NCBI RefSeq assembly: GCF_018069565.1
Contig: NZ_JAGPNL010000008.1
Coordinates: 120,320-184,319 of the forward strand
Length of the DNA stretch: 64,000 bases
Reading direction: 5' to 3'
DNA from: Streptomyces tagetis
GTDB lineage: Bacteria; Actinomycetota; Actinomycetes; Streptomycetales; Streptomycetaceae
In this document: positions 1 through 11,743 of the stretch, piece after piece
Numbering within the stretch: the stretch's first letter is position 1
Layout of the letters: each line of letters starts with the position of its first letter
The notes under the pieces: model-generated
The model's input: only the letters and a program-made list of their open reading frames with translations
Databases searched by the model: none
What the model was told of the DNA's origin: nothing
Program-made: the position numbers and the translations under genes

Positions 1-1
1 C

Positions 2-634
2 CAGATCAAGGAACGGCTGGTCTCCGAGGCCGAGGCGCTGTCCGGCTCGACGGACTGGGGTCCGACGGCGGCGCGCTACCGCGACCTGATGGCCGAGTGG
101 AAGGCCGCGGGGCGTGCCCAGCGCGAGCACGAGGACGATCTGTGGAACCGCTTCCGCGGCGCCCAGGACGTCTTCTTCGCCGCCCGCGGCTCGGTCTTCG
201 CCGAGCGTGACGCCGAGCAGGCGGAGAGCCTCAAGCTGAAGGAGGAGCTGGCCGAGGAGGCCGAGCGGCTGCTGCCGGTCACGGACCTCAAGGCGGCCCG
301 CGCCGCGTTCCGCTCGGTCAACGAGCGCTGGGAGGCCATCGGCCACGTGCCGCGCGACGCCCGGCCGCGGGTCGAGGGCCGCATGCACGCCGTGGAGCGC
401 GCCATCCAGCAGGCCGAGGAGGCCGAGTGGCGCCGGACCAACCCGGAGGCCCGCGCGCGGGCCGAGGGTCTGACCGGTCAGCTCCAGGCCGCCGTGGACA
501 AGCTGCGCGGCCAGATCGAGCAGGCGCGCGCCCAGGGCAACAACGCCAAGGCCGACAAGCTGGAGCGCGAGCTGGAGAGCCGGCAGGCGCTGCTGGACCA
601 GGCGCTCAAGGGGCTCCACGAGTTCGGCGGCTGA
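2..634 (+). CDS. DUF349 domain protein, C-terminal part
   Basis: The reading frame is open from the left window edge, so the gene starts outside; about 210 residues are visible. The protein is hydrophilic, helical and rich in Glu, Ala and Arg, with repeated W-x-x-x-G/A motifs (for example AEWKAAGRAQREHEDDLWNRF) and a coiled-coil-like tail (QLQAAVDKLRGQIEQARAQG). This pattern is typical of DUF349 repeats, whose molecular role is not established. An internal ATG at 89 exists, but the same frame is coding before it, so that ATG is not the start. It converges with relA across a strong hairpin. Family assignment is good; function is unknown. Confidence 0.8.
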   Translation, partial: QIKERLVSEAEALSGSTDWGPTAARYRDLMAEWKAAGRAQREHEDDLWNRFRGAQDVFFAARGSVFAERDAEQAESLKLKEELAEEAERLLPVTDLKAARAAFRSVNERWEAIGHVPRDARPRVEGRMHAVERAIQQAEEAEWRRTNPEARARAEGLTGQLQAAVDKLRGQIEQARAQGNNAKADKLERELESRQALLDQALKGLHEFGG

Positions 635-657
635 TCCCGCGCCCCGGCGCGTACGCG

Positions 658-690
658 AAGGGCTCCCGCACGGTGTGTGCGGGAGCCCTT
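658..690. terminator. Bidirectional terminator hairpin
   Basis: A perfect 14-bp inverted repeat (658-671 with 677-690) with a 5-nt loop lies between the convergent DUF349 and relA genes. It carries AAGGG/CCCTT at its ends, so it can act in both directions. Confidence 0.8.
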
Positions 691-754
691 TCCGTCTGTG
701 CACGCGCCGTGCGCGCCGTGCGCGCCCGTCCCGTGTGCCTCGCGGCGCGCGGCG

Positions 755-3304
<2,550 letters not shown>

Positions 3305-3421
3305 GAGGACTCCTCGTGCGCGATCCGGGTCCCCGGTCAGGCTCCGGAAGGCCCATGGTAGCGATCCCCGGCCCCAGGATCGCCTTCAGGCCACAGGGGG
3401 ACCGTTCACCCCAGCACAACA

Positions 3422-3461
3422 CCGGAGGCGGGCGCCGGATTCCTCCGGGGCCCGCCTCCGG
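3422..3461 (-). terminator. Hairpin between apt and relA
   Basis: An 11-bp outer stem (3422-3432 with 3451-3461) encloses a 5-bp inner stem (3435-3439 with 3444-3448, loop TTCC). It sits just after the apt stop codon and probably attenuates readthrough into relA. Confidence 0.7.
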
Positions 3462-3475
3462 CGGTGGTGCGGGGC

Positions 3476-4024
3476 TCAGACGGTGAGCAGCGACCTCAGC
3501 GGGGCCCCGGCCAGCGCGGGCTCCAGCTTGGCCCGGCCGCCGAGGAAGCCCAGCTCCATCAGTACGGCGAGGCCCGCGACCTGCGCTCCCGCCCGGCGGA
3601 TGAGCCGGAGGGACGCCTCGGCGGTGCCGCCGGTGGCGAGGACGTCGTCGACGACCAGGACACGGTCGCCGGGGGTGAGGTCCTCGGCGTGCACCTCGAT
3701 CTCGGCCGACCCGTACTCCAGGTCGTACGCCTGTCCGAGGGTGGCTCCGGGGAGCTTGCCCGCCTTGCGCACCGGGACGAAGCCGAGGCCGGCCCGCAGG
3801 GCGACGGGGGCGCCGAGGATGAAGCCCCGGGCCTCCAGTCCGACCACCTTGGTGGCGCCGACGCCCTCCGCGAACTCGGCGAGCGCGTCGGTGAGGGCCG
3901 CGAACGCCACCGGGTCCGCGAGCAGCGGGGTGATGTCCTTGAACACCACACCCGGCTCCGGGTGGTCGGGCACGTCACGGATGCGGCTGAGCAGCAGCCC
4001 CGTGATGTCGGTCAGCTCGGTCAT
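3476..4024 (-). CDS. apt: Adenine phosphoribosyltransferase
   Basis: A 182-residue enzyme that converts adenine and PRPP to AMP in purine salvage. The PRPP-binding motif VLVVDDVLATGGTA is complete, as are the N-terminal PGVVFKDITPLL and the GLEARGFI segment typical of bacterial Apt. Its ATG (4022-4024) overlaps the secF stop codon (4021-4023) in an ATGA arrangement, so translation is coupled to secF. The gene order secD-secF-apt-relA is a conserved Streptomyces arrangement. Confidence 0.95.
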   Translation of the reverse strand: MTELTDITGLLLSRIRDVPDHPEPGVVFKDITPLLADPVAFAALTDALAEFAEGVGATKVVGLEARGFILGAPVALRAGLGFVPVRKAGKLPGATLGQAYDLEYGSAEIEVHAEDLTPGDRVLVVDDVLATGGTAEASLRLIRRAGAQVAGLAVLMELGFLGGRAKLEPALAGAPLRSLLTV

Positions 4025-5136
4025 CGGTGCCTTTCCGAGGGTCCGCCGCGGCCCCGGGTGCGGGTCGCGGACTGGTTGCGGGGCCCGACGACCGCCGCCG
4101 CCGCGCCCTCGTGTACGCCGTCGAACACCCCGTCGCCGGCGGACTCCCCGTTCTCCCCCCGGGCGGCGGCCTGCGCCCGTTTGGCGAGGACGCGCTTCCT
4201 GAGGGACTTCATCTGCGGCTCGCGCTCCTTGAGGTCGGCGACGAGCGGCGTGGCGATGAAGATCGAGGAGTACGCGCCTGCCGCGAGGCCGACGAACAGC
4301 GACAGGGAGATGTCGTTCAGCATACCGGCGCCGAGGACACCGCCTCCGATGAACAGCAGGCCGGCCACCGGCAGCAGGGCCACCACCGTGGTGTTGATCG
4401 AGCGGACCAGGGTGCCGTTGATCGAGCGGTTGGCGATCTCGGAGTAGGTCCAGCGGCTCTGCCTGGTGATGTCCTTCGTCTGTTCCTTGAGGCTGTCGAA
4501 GACGACGACGGTGTCGTAGAGCGAGTAGCCCAGGATGGTGAGCAGGCCGATCACGGTGCCCGGGGTGACCTCGAAGCCGACCAGGGCGTAGACGCCGGTG
4601 GTGATGGTGAGGTCGTGGACCAGGGCGACGAACGCGGCGACGGCCATCCGCCACTCGAAGGCGATCGCCAGGTAGATCACCACCAGGACCATGAAGATCG
4701 CCAGGCCCTTCCACGCCTTGTTGGCGATCTGCTCGCCCCAGCTCGGGCCCACCAGGTCGGCGTTGATGTGCTCCGCGTCGACCTTGAGGTCGGTGGCGAG
4801 GTCCCGCTTGATCGTGTCCGACGCGCCGGTGTCGATGCCGGCGATCTGGATGCGCAGGCTGCCGTCGCCGAGCTTCTGGACGATCGCGTCGTGCCCGGAG
4901 GCGTCCTCCGCGTAGCCCTCGGCCTGGGAGACGGAGGCGCTCATGTTCTTCGGGGTGGTGAAGACCGCGCCGCCCTGGAACTCGATGCCCATGTGCAGTC
5001 CGCGCACGGACAGGCCGAGGATCGCGGTGATGGTGATCAGGACGGAGAGTCCGTACCAGATCACGCGGTTCCTGACGAAGTCGTAGCCGATCTCCCCATG
5101 GTGGAGCCGGGCTCCGAGGGTGCCGAGTTTCGACAT
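4021..5136 (-). CDS. secF: Protein translocase subunit SecF
   Basis: A 371-residue RND-type membrane protein that works with SecD to drive the late, proton-motive-force-dependent steps of Sec export. It has an N-terminal membrane segment, the signature GIEFQGGA, a periplasmic-type loop, then five further membrane segments. The C-terminal tail (about the last 60 residues) is polar and Arg/Gly/Ala-rich. ATG at 5136 is preceded by GAAGGAGG and lies 2 nt after the secD stop codon, so the two are co-translated. Confidence 0.95.
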   Translation of the reverse strand: MSKLGTLGARLHHGEIGYDFVRNRVIWYGLSVLITITAILGLSVRGLHMGIEFQGGAVFTTPKNMSASVSQAEGYAEDASGHDAIVQKLGDGSLRIQIAGIDTGASDTIKRDLATDLKVDAEHINADLVGPSWGEQIANKAWKGLAIFMVLVVIYLAIAFEWRMAVAAFVALVHDLTITTGVYALVGFEVTPGTVIGLLTILGYSLYDTVVVFDSLKEQTKDITRQSRWTYSEIANRSINGTLVRSINTTVVALLPVAGLLFIGGGVLGAGMLNDISLSLFVGLAAGAYSSIFIATPLVADLKEREPQMKSLRKRVLAKRAQAAARGENGESAGDGVFDGVHEGAAAAVVGPRNQSATRTRGRGGPSERHR

Positions 5137-5138
5137 GC

Positions 5139-6989
5139 TCACGCCTCCTTCGTCGTGACGGGGGCGGAGGGGCGACGGCTCGCGCGCAGGGGCGGTTTCG
5201 CGCCGAGGGCCTTCGGATCGAGCCCGGACCAGCGGTGGCCACGGGCGAAGAACCGGCGGCGGGCCATCAGCGTGAGCAGCGGCTTGGTGAAGAGGAAGAC
5301 CACGACCACGTCGAGCAGGGTGGTCAGCCCCAGCGTGAACGCGAAGCCCTGCACCTTGCCGACGGTGACCACGAAGAGCACGGCGGCGGCGAGGAACGAC
5401 ACGAAGTCGGAGACCAGGATGGTGCGCCGGGCGCGCGGCCAGCCCCGTTCGACGGCGGGGCGCAGCGAGCGGCCCTCCCGGATCTCGTCGCGGACCCGTT
5501 CGAAGAAGACGATGAACGAGTCCGCCGTGATCCCGATGGCGACGATGGCCCCGCACACGGCCGGCAGGTTCAGCGCGAAGCCGATGGTCGGTCCGAGCAG
5601 CGACATGATCGCGTACGTGAGGGAGGCGGAGACCATCAGCGAGGTGATCGCGATGAACGACAGGCCGCGGTAGTAGACCAGCAGGTAGAGGACGACCAGC
5701 GCGAGCCCGATGGCACCCGCGATCAGACCGGCGTGGAGCTGCTCACCGCCGAGCGCGGCGGTGACGGTGGTGACGCTGTCCTCCTTGAAGCTCAGCGGGA
5801 GCGCGCCGTAGGACAGCATGTTGGCGAGGCTCTGGGCCTCCTCCTGGCCGAACTGCCCGGAGATCTCCGCGTTGCCGCCGGTCAGGGCCTGGCTGACGTA
5901 CGGGTCGGAGACGACCTCGTTGTCCAGGACGATGGCGAACTGGTTCTGCGGGGACTGGTTCTGCGCCAGCTTGCCGGTGATGTCCGCGAACTTCTTCGCG
6001 CCGCCGCCGGTGAAGTCCATCGTGACGGTCCAGCCCGCGGCGGTCTGCGTGTTGAAGACGGCCTGGGCCTTGTCCACGTCCGTGCCGTCGACGGCGGCGG
6101 GGCCGAGGATGTACTTCTGCCACTGGCCCCGGGCGTTGGTGCCGCAGGCCACGGTGGGGTCGGTGGGCAGGGCGCCCTCGCCGGCCTTGGCGCGCGCGGA
6201 GCCGTCGGTGCAGTCGAGCGCCGCGTACTGGGCCTGGAGCTTCTCGGAGACGCCGTCGCCGGCTCCGTCGGAGGCGCCGTCGGACGGTGCCGGGGAGGCG
6301 CCGCCGGAGGCGGTGGCGGAGGGGCTGGGGTCGGCCTTCAGCGCGTCGGTGACGGCGCGGCCCTGGGTGGTGGCGCTCGGGGAGGCGGCGGGGGTGTCCC
6401 CGGCCGTGTCGCCCGTGGCGCCTTGCGCCTTGTCGCCGGTGGTGTCCTGCGCCTTGTCGCCGGTGGCGTCCGCCGTCGGGGCTCCGGTGCCGTCGCCCGT
6501 CGCGTCACCGCTCGGGTCGGTGGCCTTGTGGGAGGCGCCGTCGGAGGCGTCGGGTGCGGGCGTGCCGGCCGCGTCGGGGCCGGACAGCTCGGTGGTGAGG
6601 ACCGGGCGGAAGTAGAGCTTCGCGGTGGTGCCGACCTGCGCGCGGGCTTCCTCGGAGTTCATCCCCTTGGGGATGTTGACGATGATGTTCCGGGTGCCCT
6701 GGGTCTGGACTTCGGCCTCGGAGACGCCGAGGCCGTTGACACGGCGCTCCATGATCTCGACCGCGGTGTCCATGTTGGTCTTGTTGATCGCGGACTCCTG
6801 GCCCGGCTCGGAGACGGCCCGGAGCGTGATGCTCGTACCGCCCGCCAGGTCGATGCCGAGGCGCGGAGTCGTGTTCCCGGAGGCGATCATGCCTCCTGTG
6901 AGCGCCGCAATGACGATCACCATCAGGGCCAGCGAGCGTCCGGGCTTGCTCTGGACGCTCGCTTGCTTTCCCTTTTTGAGGGCTGCCAC
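5139..6989 (-). CDS. secD: Protein translocase subunit SecD
   Basis: A 616-residue SecD with an N-terminal membrane segment, the IDLAGGTSITL signature near residue 50, a large extracytoplasmic P1 region, and five C-terminal membrane segments containing a GITADSFIVFFERVRDE stretch. The chosen start is GTG at 6989, preceded by AAGGGAG at a 10-nt spacing; the open frame extends further upstream but without a good ribosome site. Within P1, roughly residues 145-255, lies a low-complexity insert rich in Asp, Gly, Ala, Thr and Ser with near-repeats of TGDKAQ, which makes the protein longer than enterobacterial SecD in this region. Confidence 0.93.
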   Translation of the reverse strand: MAALKKGKQASVQSKPGRSLALMVIVIAALTGGMIASGNTTPRLGIDLAGGTSITLRAVSEPGQESAINKTNMDTAVEIMERRVNGLGVSEAEVQTQGTRNIIVNIPKGMNSEEARAQVGTTAKLYFRPVLTTELSGPDAAGTPAPDASDGASHKATDPSGDATGDGTGAPTADATGDKAQDTTGDKAQGATGDTAGDTPAASPSATTQGRAVTDALKADPSPSATASGGASPAPSDGASDGAGDGVSEKLQAQYAALDCTDGSARAKAGEGALPTDPTVACGTNARGQWQKYILGPAAVDGTDVDKAQAVFNTQTAAGWTVTMDFTGGGAKKFADITGKLAQNQSPQNQFAIVLDNEVVSDPYVSQALTGGNAEISGQFGQEEAQSLANMLSYGALPLSFKEDSVTTVTAALGGEQLHAGLIAGAIGLALVVLYLLVYYRGLSFIAITSLMVSASLTYAIMSLLGPTIGFALNLPAVCGAIVAIGITADSFIVFFERVRDEIREGRSLRPAVERGWPRARRTILVSDFVSFLAAAVLFVVTVGKVQGFAFTLGLTTLLDVVVVFLFTKPLLTLMARRRFFARGHRWSGLDPKALGAKPPLRASRRPSAPVTTKEA

Positions 6990-7124
6990 CTTGTCTTGAC
7001 TCCCTTTCGGGCCGCGTCGCACCGCCGGGGCGGCATACCGGCGGCCATCGCGTGGTGGGTGGGGGGTCCGTGCGAACGACGCGGCGCGGGGGGCGCGGGC
7101 GGACCCGCGCACCCCGGGGCACGG

Positions 7125-7688
7125 CTACTTCGTCTCGGAACCGCCGTCGGTCTTCTTCGGCTGGTCGTCCACCGGGGCGGCGGCGTCCACCGTCTCGTCC
7201 GCCTTGGCGTCCGAGGGCTTGTCGGCCTTGGCGTCGGCGTCGGCCTTGGCGTCGGCCGGCTCGTCGGCCTTGGCGTCCGAGGGCTCGTCGGCCGGCTCCT
7301 TCTTGCCGAGGTCGACGGAGCGGTCGCCGGAGGCGTCCGCGTCGCTCTCGGTGAGGGAGGAGGCGTCGTCGGGGACGACGTGGGCGTCGTCCTTCAGGTC
7401 GTGCTCGATGCCGTGGACGATGCGGTTGTACTCGTCGTCGCTCAGGACGGCACCGATGGAGTTCTTGGCGAAGAGCAGCTCGACGCCCGGCCCGGCGTCG
7501 AGGAGGACCGTGTCCTCGCTCACCTCCTTGACCGTGGCGTACATGCCCCCGATGGTGCGGACACCGGAACCGGGCTGCATCTGGTTCCGCATGTCGACGG
7601 CCTGCTGCTGCTTCTTCTTCGCCGACCGGGTCATCAGGAACATGGCCCCGATGAGCACGATGAACGGGAGGAGGGTCACGAGACTCAC
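7125..7688 (-). CDS. yajC: Preprotein translocase subunit YajC
   Basis: 187 residues. One N-terminal membrane segment (LVTLLPFIVLIGAMFLM) is followed by the conserved YajC core (KKKQQQAVDMRNQMQPGSGVRTIGGMYATV). YajC forms part of the SecDF-YajC holotranslocon. Typical YajC proteins are about 90-130 residues; here the C-terminal ~80 residues are an acidic/Lys/Ala tail with KADEPADAKAD-like repeats. GTG start at 7688 with GAAGGAAG upstream. It precedes secD by 135 nt, probably in the same transcript. Confidence 0.92.
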   Translation of the reverse strand: MSLVTLLPFIVLIGAMFLMTRSAKKKQQQAVDMRNQMQPGSGVRTIGGMYATVKEVSEDTVLLDAGPGVELLFAKNSIGAVLSDDEYNRIVHGIEHDLKDDAHVVPDDASSLTESDADASGDRSVDLGKKEPADEPSDAKADEPADAKADADAKADKPSDAKADETVDAAAPVDDQPKKTDGGSETK

Positions 7689-7864
7689 GGGTCGGTACTT
7701 CCTTCACACGACCGCGATGGTGAGCGGCCTTGTCGGTTGGGGGTGTGGGCGCCGCCGGCAACGGTGGCATCGGCGGAGTCTAGGCGAGTCCGCGCGCAGG
7801 GAACAACGCTCAGCATGGCACCGGGGTTCCTGCTCAGGCCAATGTGCCGGTCGGGGCGGTGGCG

Positions 7865-8935
7865 TCACGCCCCGAACAGGTCCTGTTGTCCGGTTCCCCG
7901 CGCGGCGGCGCCCGGCGGGGTCAGGCCGAGGTGCGCCCAGGCGGCGGGGGTCGCCACCCGTCCCCTGGGCGTGCGGGCGAGCAGTCCCTCGCGGACGAGG
8001 AAGGGTTCGGCGACCTCCTCGACGGTCTCCCGCTCCTCCCCCACGGCCACCGCGAGGGTGGAGACGCCGACGGGCCCGCCACCGAACAGCTTGGTCAGGG
8101 CCTCCAGGACGGCGCGGTCGAGCCGGTCCAGCCCGCGGGCGTCGACCTCGTAGACCGCGAGGGCCGCCGCGGCGATCTCGCGGGTGACCACCCCGTCGGC
8201 CTTGACCTGGGCGTAGTCGCGGACCCGGCGCAGCAGGCGGTTGGAGATGCGGGGGGTGCCGCGGGAGCGGCCGGCGATCTCGGCGGCGCCCTCGGGGTCG
8301 ATCTCGACGTCGAGGAGGCCGGCCGAGCGGTGCACCACCCGTTCCAGTTCGGCGGGGCCGTAGAACTCCATGTGGGCGGTGAAGCCGAAGCGGTCGCGCA
8401 GCGGGGGCGGCAGCAGTCCGGCGCGGGTGGTGGCGCCGACCAGGGTGAAGGGGGGCAGTTCGAGGGGGATGGCGGTGGCGCCGGGGCCCTTGCCGACGAT
8501 GACGTCGACGCGGAAGTCCTCCATCGCCATGTAGAGCATCTCCTCGGCGGGCCGGGACATGCGGTGGATCTCGTCGAGGAAGAGGACCTCCCCCTCCTGG
8601 AGGGAGGAGAGGATCGCCGCGAGGTCGCCCGCGTGCTGGATGGCGGGGCCGGAGGTGATGCGGATGGGGGCGCCCATCTCGGCCGCGATGATCATCGAGA
8701 GGGTGGTCTTGCCGAGGCCGGGGGCGCCGGAGAGCAGGACGTGGTCGGCGGTGGCGCCGCGGGCGCGGGCGGCGCGCAGGACCAGGTCGAGCTGTTCGCG
8801 GACCTTCTCCTGGCCGATGAACTCGCCCAGGTCCTTGGGGCGCAGGGCCGCCTCCACGGCCTGGTCCTCGCCGTCGGCGGACGCGCCGACAAGGCGCTCG
8901 GCGGCGTCGGTGTCGGTCGTCTCGTCCCAGTTCAT
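7865..8935 (-). CDS. ruvB: Holliday junction branch migration ATPase RuvB
   Basis: 356 residues. An AAA+ motor that, with RuvA, drives branch migration of Holliday junctions. The Walker A (GAPGLGKTTL), Walker B (VLFLDEIHR), sensor/arginine-finger segment (TTRAGLLPPPLRDRFG) and C-terminal winged-helix domain are all present. ATG at 8935. It follows ruvA by 27 nt and closes the ruvC-ruvA-ruvB operon. Confidence 0.97.
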   Translation of the reverse strand: MNWDETTDTDAAERLVGASADGEDQAVEAALRPKDLGEFIGQEKVREQLDLVLRAARARGATADHVLLSGAPGLGKTTLSMIIAAEMGAPIRITSGPAIQHAGDLAAILSSLQEGEVLFLDEIHRMSRPAEEMLYMAMEDFRVDVIVGKGPGATAIPLELPPFTLVGATTRAGLLPPPLRDRFGFTAHMEFYGPAELERVVHRSAGLLDVEIDPEGAAEIAGRSRGTPRISNRLLRRVRDYAQVKADGVVTREIAAAALAVYEVDARGLDRLDRAVLEALTKLFGGGPVGVSTLAVAVGEERETVEEVAEPFLVREGLLARTPRGRVATPAAWAHLGLTPPGAAARGTGQQDLFGA

Positions 8936-8962
8936 GCGGTGTGCCTCGGCTCTCGGTACGGA

Positions 8963-9571
8963 CTATCGGGCGCGGTTCAGCGTCTGGAGGGCGGCCTTGA
9001 GCAACTGGCCCACGGGCGGTGTCCCGCCGGCCGCCTCGGCCTGGGGCGCCACGGCCGAGACCGCCTCGTCGGCCTCGCGGCTCGCGTAGCCGAGGCCGAT
9101 GAGCGCGGCGTGGAGCTGGTCGCGCCAGCCGGCGGCGGGCGCCGCGAGGGCGGCGGAGGGGGAGCCGACCGGCTCGCCGAGGCGGTCCTTCAGTTCCAGG
9201 AGGAGCTTCTGCGCGCCCTTCTTGCCGATGCCGGGGACGGCGGTCAGGGCCTTCTCGTCACCGGTGGACAGGGCCCGGCGCAGCGCGTCGGGGGTGTGCA
9301 CGGCGAGCATCGCCTGGGCGAGGCGGGGGCCGACGCCGCTGGCGGTCTGGAGGAGCTCGAAGACCTGGCGCTCGTCGTCGTCGGCGAAGCCATAGAGGGT
9401 GAGCGAGTCCTCGCGGACCACGAGGGAGGTGGCGAGCCTCGCGGCGGTGCCGACCCGGAGCCCGGCGAGGGTGCCCGGGGTGCACTGGACGGCCATGCCG
9501 ACCCCGCCGACCTCCACCACCGCGGAGCCGGGGGCGAGGGCGGCGACGGTGCCGCTGACGAAGGCGATCAT
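8963..9571 (-). CDS. ruvA: Holliday junction DNA-binding protein RuvA
   Basis: 202 residues with an OB-fold N-terminus (MIAFVSGTVAALAPGSAVVEVGGVG), two helix-hairpin-helix motifs (TASGVGPRLAQAML and VPGIGKKGAQKLLLELKD) and a C-terminal domain III that contacts RuvB. The ATG (9569-9571) overlaps the ruvC stop codon (9568-9570). An in-frame extension upstream belongs to the ruvC region and is not used. Confidence 0.96.
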   Translation of the reverse strand: MIAFVSGTVAALAPGSAVVEVGGVGMAVQCTPGTLAGLRVGTAARLATSLVVREDSLTLYGFADDDERQVFELLQTASGVGPRLAQAMLAVHTPDALRRALSTGDEKALTAVPGIGKKGAQKLLLELKDRLGEPVGSPSAALAAPAAGWRDQLHAALIGLGYASREADEAVSAVAPQAEAAGGTPPVGQLLKAALQTLNRAR

Positions 9572-10134
9572 GACGTACGGCCTTTCGGTGCGGGCGGGAC
9601 GCGGACCGCCCGGGAGGGGTGCGCGGCGTGCAGGGCGGCGGCCTGCCGGAGCCGGTTCTGGGCGGGGGCCCGCCAGATGTGGCAGATGGCGAGTGCGAGG
9701 GCGTCGGCGGCGTCGGCCGGCTTCGGCGGCGCGTCGAGCCGCAGCAGGCGGGTGACCATGGCGCCGACCTGGGCCTTGTCGGCGCGGCCGGAGCCGGTGA
9801 CGGCGGCCTTGACCTCGCTGGGGGTGTGCAGGGCGACCGGGATGCCGCGGCGCGAGGCGCACAGGATGGCGACGGCGCTGGCCTGGGCGGTGCCCATCAC
9901 GGTGCGGACGTTGTGCTGGCTGAAGACGCGCTCGACGGCGACGTACTGCGGCCGGTGCTCGTCGAGCCACTGCTCGATGCCCTGTTCCACGGCGACGAGG
10001 CGGTGACCGAGGTCGGCGTCGGCCGGGGTGCGGACGACGCCGACGCCGATCATGGTCAGCGGGCGGCCCGCGACGCCCTCGACGACGCCGACCCCGCAGC
10101 GGGTCAGCCCGGGGTCCACCCCCAGTACGCGCAC
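9568..10134 (-). CDS. ruvC: Holliday junction resolvase RuvC
   Basis: 188 residues. An endonuclease that cuts four-way junctions. The N-terminal VLGVDPGLTRCGVGVVE holds the first catalytic Asp, and Glu (VAVERVF) and the C-terminal DAADALALAICH acidic residues complete the RNase-H-like active site. First gene of ruvCAB here, with a GTG start at 10134 and 193 nt after the yebC-like gene. Confidence 0.96.
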   Translation of the reverse strand: MRVLGVDPGLTRCGVGVVEGVAGRPLTMIGVGVVRTPADADLGHRLVAVEQGIEQWLDEHRPQYVAVERVFSQHNVRTVMGTAQASAVAILCASRRGIPVALHTPSEVKAAVTGSGRADKAQVGAMVTRLLRLDAPPKPADAADALALAICHIWRAPAQNRLRQAAALHAAHPSRAVRVPPAPKGRTS

Positions 10135-10327
10135 GCGCGCCTCCCCTGCTTCACGGCTGCACCGCCGCCGCTCCCGCGGACCCGGCCGATCACCGTCGGG
10201 GCCGCCCGGTCGGCGGTCGCGGCCCGCGGCCGGTGATCTTTGACATGCGCCAGGCTATCGGGTGCCACCGACAACGCGGCGGGCCGACGGGGTGTGTTCC
10301 CGCCGGCCCGTCGACGCGGGGGACGCG

Positions 10328-11080
10328 CTACGCGTCGACCTTCTCCATGATCTCGTCGCTCACGTCGAAGTTGGCGAAGACGTTCTGGACGTCGTCGCTG
10401 TCCTCCAGGGCGTCGATCAGCTTGAAGATCTTCCGGGCGCCGTCCTCGTCCAGCTCGACCTGCATGGTCGGCACGAAGTGGGCGTCGGCCGACTCGTAGT
10501 CGATGCCGGCGTCCTGGAGGGCGGTGCGCACCGCGACCAGGTCGGTCGGCTCGCTGACCACCTCGAAGCTCTCCCCGAGGTCGTTGACCTCCTCGGCGCC
10601 CGCTTCCAGGACGGCGCCGAGGACGTCGTCCTCGCTCAGGCCCTCCGAGGGGACGATCACGACGCCCTTGCGGTTGAAGAGGTACGACACCGAGCCGGGG
10701 TCGGCCATGGAGCCGCCGTTGCGGGTCATCGCCACCCGGACGTCGGAGGCGGCGCGGTTGCGGTTGTCGGTGAGGCACTCGATGAGCACGGCGACGCCGT
10801 TCGGGCCGTACCCCTCGTACATGATCGTCTCGTACTCGGCGCCACCGGCTTCCAGGCCGGCGCCGCGCTTGAGCGCGGAGTCGATGTTCTTGTTGGGAAC
10901 GGACTGCTTCTTCGCCTTCTGGATGGCGTCGTAGAGGGTGGGGTTGCCTTCGGGGTCGGCACCCCCCATGCGGGCCGCCACCTCGATGTTCTTGATGAGT
11001 TTTGCGAAGAGCTTTCCGCGCTTGGCGTCGACGACGGCCTTCTTGTGCTTCGTCGTGGCCCATTTGGAGTGGCCGGCCAT
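10328..11080 (-). CDS. YebC/PmpR family protein
   Basis: 250 residues beginning MAGHSKWATTKHKKAVVDAKRGKLF, the diagnostic start of the YebC/TACO1 family. Members have been described as transcriptional regulators and, more recently, as factors that help ribosomes through difficult sequences; which applies here cannot be told. The family's EGYGPNGVAVLIE and acidic C-terminal segments are intact. It is located between pdxT and ruvC, as is common in actinobacteria. Confidence 0.93.
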   Translation of the reverse strand: MAGHSKWATTKHKKAVVDAKRGKLFAKLIKNIEVAARMGGADPEGNPTLYDAIQKAKKQSVPNKNIDSALKRGAGLEAGGAEYETIMYEGYGPNGVAVLIECLTDNRNRAASDVRVAMTRNGGSMADPGSVSYLFNRKGVVIVPSEGLSEDDVLGAVLEAGAEEVNDLGESFEVVSEPTDLVAVRTALQDAGIDYESADAHFVPTMQVELDEDGARKIFKLIDALEDSDDVQNVFANFDVSDEIMEKVDA

Positions 11081-11128
11081 CTGTCAGTCTCCTTCGCGTA
11101 ACCCGTCTTCGTCCGAACGTCAGGAATC

Positions 11129-11737
11129 CTACAAGGACTCCACCGTCCGGTTTGCGCGCACCATGGCGGCGAAGAGGCGGTGGACGCGGTGGTCACCGGT
11201 GAGTTCCGGGTGGAAGGAGGTGGCCAGCGCGTTGCCCTGGCGGACCGCGACGATGTGGCCGTCGTGCTCGGCGAGGACCTCGGCGCCGGCCCCGGCGGAC
11301 TCCACCCAGGGGGCGCGGATGAAGACGCCCGAGACCGGGCCGCCCGCGACGCCGCGCAGGTCGACGGCGGCCTCGAAGGACTCGTTCTGCCGGCCGAAGG
11401 CGTTGCGGCGCACGATCATGTCGATGCCGCCGACCGTCTGCTGTCCGGAGCGCGGGTCGAGGATCTTGTCGGCCAGCAGGATCATGCCGGCGCAGGTCCC
11501 GTAGACCGGCATGCCGGCGCGCACGCGGGCGCGCAGGGGCTCCATCAGCCCGAAGAGCACGGCCAGCCGGGAGATGGTGGTGGACTCGCCGCCGGGCAGC
11601 ACCAGGCCGTCGACCGCGGCGAGTTCCCCGGGGCGCCGCACCTCCCTGGCCGCGGCGCCGGCCGCGGCCAGGGAGGCGAGGTGCTCCCGTACGTCGCCCT
11701 GGAGTGCCAGGACGCCGATGACGGGTGTCTCGCTCAC
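11129..11737 (-). CDS. pdxT: Pyridoxal 5'-phosphate synthase glutaminase subunit PdxT
   Basis: 202 residues. A class-I glutamine amidotransferase that supplies ammonia to PdxS for PLP synthesis. The GGEST oxyanion-hole motif, the catalytic Cys in YGTCAGMI and the C-terminal FHPEL (His/Glu of the triad) are visible. It starts 6 nt after the pdxS stop codon, so the two form an operon. Confidence 0.96.
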   Translation of the reverse strand: MSETPVIGVLALQGDVREHLASLAAAGAAAREVRRPGELAAVDGLVLPGGESTTISRLAVLFGLMEPLRARVRAGMPVYGTCAGMILLADKILDPRSGQQTVGGIDMIVRRNAFGRQNESFEAAVDLRGVAGGPVSGVFIRAPWVESAGAGAEVLAEHDGHIVAVRQGNALATSFHPELTGDHRVHRLFAAMVRANRTVESL

Positions 11738-11743
11738 GGGTGC

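Noticed and set aside
10282..10306. Imperfect hairpin downstream of the YebC-family gene
   Set aside because: The stem has a central mismatch and is short; too weak to call a terminator.
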